Source of the DNA: Siphonodentalium dalli
Taxonomy: Eukaryota > Mollusca > Scaphopoda > Gadilida > Siphonodentaliidae
Length of the DNA stretch: 64,000 bases
Direction: 5' to 3'
NCBI GenBank assembly: GCA_032622095.1
Contig: CP136061.1
Coordinates: 192,642,369 to 192,706,368 of the forward strand
The position numbers were made by a program, and so were the translations under genes. Each line of letters begins with the position of its first letter. Within the stretch, counting starts at the first letter, position 1. The notes beneath the pieces were generated by a model. That model was not told the origin of the DNA. It did not search any database and saw only the letters and a list, made by a program, of their open reading frames with translations. This document shows positions 57,780-64,000 of the stretch, one piece after another.

Positions 57780-58100
57780 AGATGTTATTTAACCATAGGT
57801 CGCCTCGCATATATAAGAGAATGCATTGGCCTAACATTTATTTTTTTTTTTTTACAATTTTTTTTTACAATTTTTTACAATTTTAATAATTTATTCTTAT
57901 ATTCTTTAACAGACTTATTTTGTAGGTTTAGGGCCGATGAGATCGGCCCCTGGCACTCAAAGGGTTAACCCTTACTATAGTAAATATAAATTGACGAGTA
58001 GTTCCCTTAGGAAATGTTCAGCTCAGAATTTCATTAAACGACAGGTTATTATATTTAATAACTGGATGGGAGAATATGTTTAGCATAGAAAGGGTAGACA
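57780..58100. repeat. Pile-up of TTAA-family fragments
   Basis: A family A scrap (CTCGCATATATAAGAGAATG, 57801) runs into T-rich text. An end GGCACTCAAAGGGTTAA meets TTAACCCTTACTATAG of a shortened family B copy at 57965-57968, where both share one TTAA. This sits just upstream of the TAF12 coding exon. Confidence 0.6.
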
Positions 58101-58201
58101 ATTCAAATGGATACTTTTATAACTGGATAGGAGAATCCATTCAGAAAATGGTTACCAAGGCTTATTGATATCTTACTGATTGTTGAATCTATTCTTTTCA
58201 G

Positions 58202-58432
58202 ATGATGAGCAAAGGCCCTGGTGAGGCACCAATACCAGTATCACTACCGGCGACCACTTCAGCTGCTCAACTCGCTAATATACCACATTCTCCAGTTGCT
58301 ATGAGACAAGTGATGGCTGCCCAACCATCAATCCCATCCGCAAGTGAAGGTAGAATCTTAGACAAGCGTCGAATCCAAGAACTGGTCAAAGAGGTTGATC
58401 CATTGGAACAACTGGATGATGATGTAGAAGAG
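58202..58432 (+). CDS. TAF12: TAF12 first coding exon
   Basis: 231 bp, 77 codons, acceptor TTCTTTTCAG before the ATG and donor GTATGC after GAAGAG. Residues 1-50 are a disordered Ala/Pro/Ser stretch as in other TAF12 proteins. Residues 51-77 begin the histone fold ([27 protein letters not shown]). Confidence 0.92.
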
Positions 58433-61400
58433 GTATGCCTGATATAATATGGTATTTGCAACTGTTTATGGCTTGCTGTAATAATGTTAGAAATACATGT
58501 AGCAATACTGACAGTATTCTTTAAACATTTCGTTACTAAATACTTGTTGAAGAGTACATGTATTTCCCTTAGAAATATTCTGACAGGTCCAATTCGATGC
58601 TCAATACATACAATTTATTGTATACGTCAGAATTCAAATAAAAATCAAAACAGGTTCCCTAAAATATTATTGGCCTGGAACCCTGACTACATTTTAACCC
58701 TTTGTTTACTAAATACTTATTGAAGAGTACTGTAGTTCCAATAGGCAATGTGCAGATAATAAATTCAACAAACATTTTGACCAAGGAACAGGAATACTAA
58801 ATTCTACAGTTGTATTAGTTCCCTTAGGAAATGTTCAGATAATAAGTTTGACAAACAATTTGCACCAACAAATAGGAATCCTTCTGTACTTGTATTATCT
58901 CCGCTTACGTTCACTTATTCGACAGGTATTTGTGAAGGCATCTGTTATAAGGTTTTATCCACCCTCACTACCTATATTGCCTCCATAAAGCCTGCCTAAT
59001 AAACATTATGTTTATTATGTCAATGTAGCTTTATTAGGTTGGTATTACTTTCATATCATAATTTTATATGCAAATTGCTCAGGTAGCTAAAGACGTCCAT
59101 CAGCCTAAAGCCCCTGTCACACTCAGGCCGGCGCTCTCATTGCGCTGCAAAAGTACCAAAGCGGCCACCTAAACGCACTAAGGTCTCCAAGAACCGATTG
59201 GTGACGCAGTGGACACTGGCAACAACGGGCGAGGATCTCCATGGTCGCCCATAGGTGCCAGAGCGCCACGCTTGTTTTATGCATGCACAAAACAAACGCA
59301 GAGGCTCGGCGTTCTGGCCAGGACGTAGTACTGTCGCCGTGACAGCGCAAAGCAAAGCGCCAAGCGAGCGACGTGAGCGTTATGTGGATGTAGCAAGAGC
59401 GCATATTAGCTTCTCGTGATCGCAGCAAGAAATTAATCTTGTCTTTTGTGACTACAGTAAGCTTAATCAAATTCTCACTACGTGCCTTTCCCGTCTTTAA
59501 TATGCTCAATGAGGCTCTGTCCAAAACTTATTGCGCTGTCATGCGGTGTTATGGACTGGTTCCCGCTCATAGAACGTCCACATTGTGCTGCCACTCCGAC
59601 TCTGGCGCTCGCTTTACGCCCAAGCATTATACATGGCGTTCTTCCGGCGTTTACAGCAGGTTACAGTACAATCCCACTTTGAAATGCGGTCTGCTCATAC
59701 CACTGTCACACTCCGCGGCGATCAGGCTGGCTTTTGCTTTGAGTTGAAAAAGTATCAAAATACGAGTAACGCACAGTGGAAGCGCTGAAAATTGTCAGAA
59801 ATTTTCAAAACAAGAGAACCAATGTCAGAATGGTAACGCGCTCAAGATCATATATTATAAACCCAAGAACGTAATTGTAGAATATAAAATATATTGGTTT
59901 TGCGAACCAGAATTCCGTTAAATAACAATAACAACCAGCACCTAATTAACGAACCGGTGGCCGACTCGACCGTCTCTGCCCACAACCCCCAGTGGGCTGC
60001 AGAAATTTCTTTCATTTGTAATTGACATATTACGGAAGCGTATTAGGGACATAGTGAAAAAATAAAGAAATCAGAAAGTCAAAATTTTTACTTTTTTCTC
60101 GAAATTTTTACTTTTTTCTCGAAATTTTTACTTTTTTCTCAAAATTTTTACTTTTATTCAGTTTTATCTCGAAATTTTTACTTTAAATTAATCTGTCAAA
60201 ATATTCGAATGGTAAGGAAAACTTTGGGTGCCAATGCTTATATACCAGCTAGGAATTATGGGTACCTGAACTGAGAAGTTCAAAGGTCATGTATACTGAC
60301 GTGTATTCTAAATATGTCAACCAATAAAATGAGAGTTCCAGTGTGATGTAGAGTGACGTAAAATTCTAAATTTATATCCAGGCTTAGTAATTACATATTT
60401 TGGTACCAAAATAGCCCTTTTTCTCGAAATTTTTACTTTTTTCTCAAATTTTTACTTTTTTCTCTATATATATGGGGTTCAAGTACAGTTCACATCATAC
60501 TCTAAAAATGTCAGCGAAAGCGAGGGAGGAACTTGTCAGATTTTACTTCACTCTTGGTTTGAGTTTCGGTGAGATTGCCATTTACCCTTGCGCATAGACA
60601 TGCAATCGTTGTAAGCGAGCGGCATTTGAAAAGGATAACTAAGCGGATGCGATTATATCGGCGAAAATACGGATCGGACATTCTCAACGTTGCCACATAC
60701 ATCCAGAGGCAAATCGACCTATCACTACCTATATACGAGCGCCTGTGGAGCATAAGATACTATGGGTGGCGGGATGGGATGGTGGGTGGGTACTACCTAT
60801 ATACGAGCGCCTGCGCGCATAAGATACTATGGGTGGCGGGATGGGGTGGTGGGTGGGTACTACCTATATGCACGAATAGCTGGCGGAAACGAATACCGGT
60901 AGACCTATATAACCATAAAAGATAAAATTTCGAGAAAAAAGTTAAAATTTCGACTTTTTAATAAAAAGTTAAACGAGAAAAAAGTTAAAATTTCGACTTT
61001 ATAACAAAAAGTTAAAATTTCGAGAAAAAAGTTAAAATTTCGAGATAAAAGTTAAAATTTCGAGAAAAAAGTTAAAATTTCGAGATTAAAGTTAAAATTT
61101 CGACTTTCTGATTTCTTTACTTTTTCACTATGTCCCTAATACGCTTCCGTAACATAGTTTATCACAAACCAAAAATAAACATTACTCAACGTTGATTAAC
61201 ACAATAAACGAAATTGAATTTCCCCAACTACATGCACCTTTTATGGGACTCGGCCTCCAGCTCACAGTTTGACTTTTAATCATCCCAAAAATTCCCATTC
61301 TATAAATAAAATTAATAAAACACCCATTGATAATGTCAGCCTGCACGCGAAAAGAGAAACTCTCCACCAGTTATACATGCAGCGCGCGTGACAAGCTATG

Positions 61401-61477
61401 CTCCTATCCCACTTATCATGTTTTCATCGCGCTCTGTGTACGCAGAGACGTGGTGACATGGGGGGGGGGTTGTCTCA

Positions 61478-61509
<32 letters not shown>

Positions 61510-63988
61510 AACTTTGGACAAAATTTTCAACAGTTGGAAATTTCATACCTGCAAAAAACATTAGTTGGTAATTTCACACCAACAATAGGTTGAAATGTTC
61601 TTGTAGTTTGATTTTCAAACAATTTATTGGGGGGAATTAATTGTTTTTGGACCAATATTTGCATATTTGCATATTTTTGTCAAAATTTTCGACTGAAATG
61701 GTCATCAGTTGGAAATTTTCCAACCTCAGGGAGGTGACAGGTTGGAAATTATCAACACTTGGAAATCTTGTGTCCTGGTCCCTCCCCGTGGCCAGTAAAA
61801 AACTGCTAGTTAATTTAAGAAAACAATATTCTCATACATTTGGTCAACATTGTCATTGGAATTGTCATCAGTTGTAAATTTTCCAACCTAAGTGGGGTGT
61901 CAGGTTTGAAATTTCCAACTCTAAGAATGCTTGACGCTAGTCTAGATGCTAGGATTTTGCGATTTTCTTGTTCAGATTACAAAATTTTCGCACACCGGGC
62001 CGTACCATGATCGGCCTGGTGTGTCATTGCCTCTCCCCTGTGGCCAATACAAAAATGCTAATAAGTTTAACAATATTTTACTACATTTGGTCAAACTTGT
62101 GGTCATCAGTTGGAGAATTTTACAACCTGAGGGGGGTGTGAGGTTTGAAATGTACAACACTATAGAAAAGCTTTAGTTGAGGCCAGTCTGGATGCTAGGA
62201 TTTGCGATTTTCTTGTTCGAATTTCAAATTTTCTCACACCGGCCGAACAACGATGGTCAGCTCAGTGATATCGTGGTCTCTTGCTCGTAGCCGTGTGCAA
62301 TTTTATGGAGTTAGACCACTAGATATTAGGATTTATGCAATGTTTCAGGTTAAAATATCTGAATGTTCTCATACCGGGAATATAGAACCATGGTTTATGA
62401 AGATATAGGATATTAGGCCTAAACACTAAGGTGCAATGGGGGGGGGGGGGTGCAAATGGAATTATGCAAAACTTGTGTTCGGTTGCAGTTGGAATTTCCC
62501 AAGGTTGACACCCCCAACAGAAACCCTCTAGCCACGTCCCTGTGTGTATGACCCATTTCGTTCCTGCTTTGTCAGGTCTCACGCTCTCACTGCGTTCCCT
62601 CCACGCCGTAAACGCTCTTAATGCGTTCAAGTCGTTGTCATTGCGTTGTTAGTACGCTTTGCGCTGTCATGGCGACGGTAATACGCCTGGTCAGAACGCC
62701 GAACCTCTGCGCTTGTTTTGTGCATGCACAAAACAAGCGTGGCGCTCTGGAGCGATCACAGAGACCCTCTCCCGTCATATCCAGTGTCCACTGCGTCACC
62801 AATACGTTCTTGGATACCTTACTGCGCTTTGCTTGGCGCTTTGATTATTTTTCAGCGCAATGCAAGCGCCGGCCTGATCGCAGCGGAGTGTGACAGTAGT
62901 TTTATCGGACAGCTAATCTACTGCGGAGTGTTGGGTATTTTCCCCACAACCTAAAAACTGACTATGACTGGAGAACGCAGGAGGCGCTATCTATACTCTC
63001 CGCGCCCGCGCAGAGAGCGTTTTGTGAACTTATTGAGAACGTACTAGCATCACAATGACAGCGACTTGAACGCACTAAGAGCGTGAGACTTGACAAAGTA
63101 GGAACGCAATAGGAGCATACTTTGTTTTAAAAGTTTGACAATTTTCGACAGTTTTCGGCACTCCTCCTGCGTGTTAGTCATATGTTGGTACTTTTGCAGC
63201 GCAGTGAGAGCGCCGGCCTGAGTGTGACAGGGGTTTAAATGATGTCATTGTGATTTTGGGATGTATTTAGCGGCAATTGATAAAAAAAAAATTCGTAAGC
63301 GGATATGTGTTTCACTCTAAAACATTATAAACCATTAGAACAATGCCAACTTAGAATATCTATATAAAAAAAACCAACAAACTATTTAACTCTTAAGCTG
63401 CACTCTGGTTTTCCCCACATCATGAATACCAATTAGTTTGCTTGACCTCATAAATGTAAGGGTATCATCGAAGTAATGAAAGCAAAACTTAGGAAAATGA
63501 CAGATATCCCCCACAAAAAGCAAGTTTTGTGTGATGGATAAATAATATATGTAGCTAATTCTAATCCATTCAGTAAAGAACAGGTTAACCCTTTCTTTAC
63601 TCAATACTCATTGATGAGATCTCTTAGAAAATGTTCAGATAATAAGTTCAAAAAGTGACCATTGAACTTATTACCTGGACATTTCCCACCAAATAATAGA
63701 AATCCTTCTGCACTTGTATTATCTTTTCGTATGTCTGTCATCTGATTTTATTAGCTGGACATCCATCCAAATGAATAATAGATGAAATAATAATTCATTA
63801 TATACTTTCATTACTGAATGGGAGAGTCCAATTGTAAAGAAAGTGTTAATGTTGTTTTCTGAATCTGTTTCAGGTCTTACTGCAGCTTGCTGATGACTTT
63901 ATTGACACTATAGTTAGTGCTTCATGTCAACTTGCAAAACACCGAAAATCAAATGTTCTGGAGGTCAAGGATGTCCAACTTTATTTGG
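58202..63988 (+). CDS. TAF12: TAF12 orthologue (TFIID/SAGA histone-fold subunit), two coding exons visible, 3' end off the right edge
   Basis: Join of 58202-58432 and 63875-63988. The first exon gives 77 residues: a low-complexity Pro/Ala/Ser N-terminus, then [20 protein letters not shown], where human TAF12 has LTKKKLQDLVREVDPNEQLD. The second carries the core of the histone fold ([30 protein letters not shown]). TAF12 pairs with TAF4 in TFIID and with TADA1 in SAGA through an H2B-like fold. The start is the first ATG of the exon (MM), right after the acceptor TTTTCAG. The second exon is one base short in a T run, so the frame is broken as printed (see findings). The rest of the histone fold and the C-terminus lie to the right of base 64000. 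Confidence 0.9.
58530..58910. repeat. Eroded family B fragments
   Basis: AAATACTTGTTGAAGAGTAC, TTTACTAAATACTTATTGAA, GGAAATGTTCAGATAATAAG and CTTCTGTACTTGTATTATCT are family B internal phrases, in at least two partial copies. Confidence 0.55.
59105..59790. repeat. CG-rich TIR repeat, family R copy 1
   Basis: Begins CCCCTGTCACACTCAGGCCG and GCGCTCTCATTGCGCTGCAA. A second internal start ACTGTCACACTCCGCGGCGA is at 59702. It includes the palindrome GTTTTATGCATGCACAAAAC. Open frames here are CG-rich read-through. Confidence 0.6.
60509..60730 (+). pseudogene. N-terminal remnant of an integrase-core transposase
   Basis: Open from ATG 60509 to a frameshift near 60590; the frame then continues as [20 protein letters not shown] and [15 protein letters not shown]. 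This is a helix-turn-helix-like region. It breaks off into an 83-bp tandem repeat (60725-60870). Confidence 0.65.
60725..60870. repeat. Tandem repeat of about 83 bp
   Basis: CATAAGATACTATGGGTGGC, GGGATGGTGGGTGGGTACTA and CCTATATACGAGCGCCTG occur twice. The same phrases occur in the hAT MITE near 30197-30275. Confidence 0.8.
61455..62200. repeat. Homopolymer tracts and tandem repeat of about 240 bp
   Basis: A G run (61460) is followed by about 35 Cs (61475-61506). Then CATCAGTTGGAAATTTTCCA or variants recur near 61693, 61868 and 62106, and GGATTTTGCGATTTTCTTGT recurs twice. Non-coding. The homopolymers make the length here uncertain. Confidence 0.6.
62560..63236. repeat. CG-rich TIR repeat, family R copy 2
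   Basis: The right end GAGCGCCGGCCTGAGTGTGA plus CAGGGG is the inverse of the 59105 left end. It contains GTTTTGTGCATGCACAAAAC and repeated GCGTT/AACGC words. It is not a gene despite several open frames. Confidence 0.6.
63585..63850. mobile_element. TTAA-ended MITE, family B copy 8
   Basis: TTAACCCTTTCTTTACTCAA to TTGTAAAGAAAGTGTTAA. It ends 24 bp before the TAF12 histone-fold exon, so it abuts or forms part of that intron's polypyrimidine and branch region. Confidence 0.75.
63875..63988 (+). CDS. TAF12: TAF12 histone-fold exon, with one base missing
   Basis: Acceptor CTGTTTCAG and donor GTGAGC at 63989. The first eight codons read VLLQLADD. At 63899-63901 the sequence has TTA where the family frame needs TTT A. 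From there the correct protein ([20 protein letters not shown] then [10 protein letters not shown]) continues in the next frame. With the printed sequence a TAG stop follows five codons later. The donor phase (one base of a Glu codon, as in human L-E) is right only if the missing base is counted. Confidence 0.88.
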
Positions 63989-64000
63989 GTGAGCTTGTAC

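Larger units (their letters stand above)
60030..61152 (+). mobile_element. DNA transposon ruin with 50-bp TIRs and an integrase-type N-terminus
   Basis: Ends TTACGGAAGCGTATTAGGGA and (reverse complement) the same text, both followed by CATAGTGAAAAA and AGAAATCAGAAAGTC. CATA adjoins both outer borders. Behind each TIR is an array of AAATTTTTACTTTTTTCTCG or its inverse. The centre holds [20 protein letters not shown] (60509), a frameshift, then [20 protein letters not shown]: the start of a family of integrase-core (DDE) transposon proteins of fish and marine invertebrates. The catalytic part is missing. Confidence 0.7.

Noticed and set aside
59123-59524. CG-rich 133-codon ORF, and similar ones at 62.3-62.95 kb
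   Set aside because: Open only because the repeat is CG-rich; frames overlap on both strands and repeat between the two family R copies.

Overview
The window is intron-rich, AT-rich animal DNA. It holds parts of two conserved single-copy genes and about 60 kb of introns packed with transposon remains. The encoded proteins align clearly with, but are diverged from, vertebrate orthologues. The repeats (many palindromic MITEs, CR1/Jockey-like and L1/Tx1-like LINEs, MULE-type transposons, tandem repeats ending in GGACGGACGGACG) look like a marine invertebrate, probably a lophotrochozoan such as a mollusc. The taxon is inference; the genes and repeats are read from the sequence.

Minus strand, 36775 down to the left edge: the orthologue of CCDC174. 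Ten exons were rebuilt by reading frame, splice sites and similarity (36719-36775, 28438-28551, 25783-25883, 24645-24706, 22642-22795, 20330-20428, 15937-16073, 12538-12632, 6554-6677, 2976-3143). Every exon junction keeps the frame, giving 370 residues. The C-terminal exon or exons lie left of base 1.

Plus strand, about 37 kb to the right edge: the orthologue of TAF12, the histone-fold subunit of TFIID and SAGA. A probable non-coding first exon ends at 37050. The first coding exon is 58202-58432 and the histone-fold exon is 63875-63988. That second exon lacks one base relative to the family frame, so as given it runs into a stop. The two genes are head to head, with less than 300 bp between the CCDC174 ATG and the putative TAF12 first donor, which suggests a shared bidirectional promoter.

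The rest is mobile DNA. 0-29 kb (CCDC174 introns): many short palindromic elements with TTAA ends, a decayed LINE (8.65-12.03 kb), a 174-bp tandem array (12.9-14.34 kb) and a triplet of 93-bp palindromes (20.9-21.7 kb). 29-32.3 kb: nested hAT-like elements and a 1-kb TIR element. 32.4-36.6 kb: a decayed APE-type LINE on the minus strand, split by a 1.53-kb MULE-like transposon with an 8-bp target duplication. 37.25-39.93 kb: a second, unrelated MULE-like element whose ends are tandem repeats and which keeps an unbroken, spliceable 228-residue reading frame. 40-57 kb: hAT-like and other TIR elements, mariner-type palindromes and an L1/Tx1-like LINE ruin. 59-63.3 kb: CG-rich TIR repeats, an integrase-type DNA transposon ruin and homopolymer-rich repeats. 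No tRNA, rRNA, CRISPR or prokaryotic feature was found.
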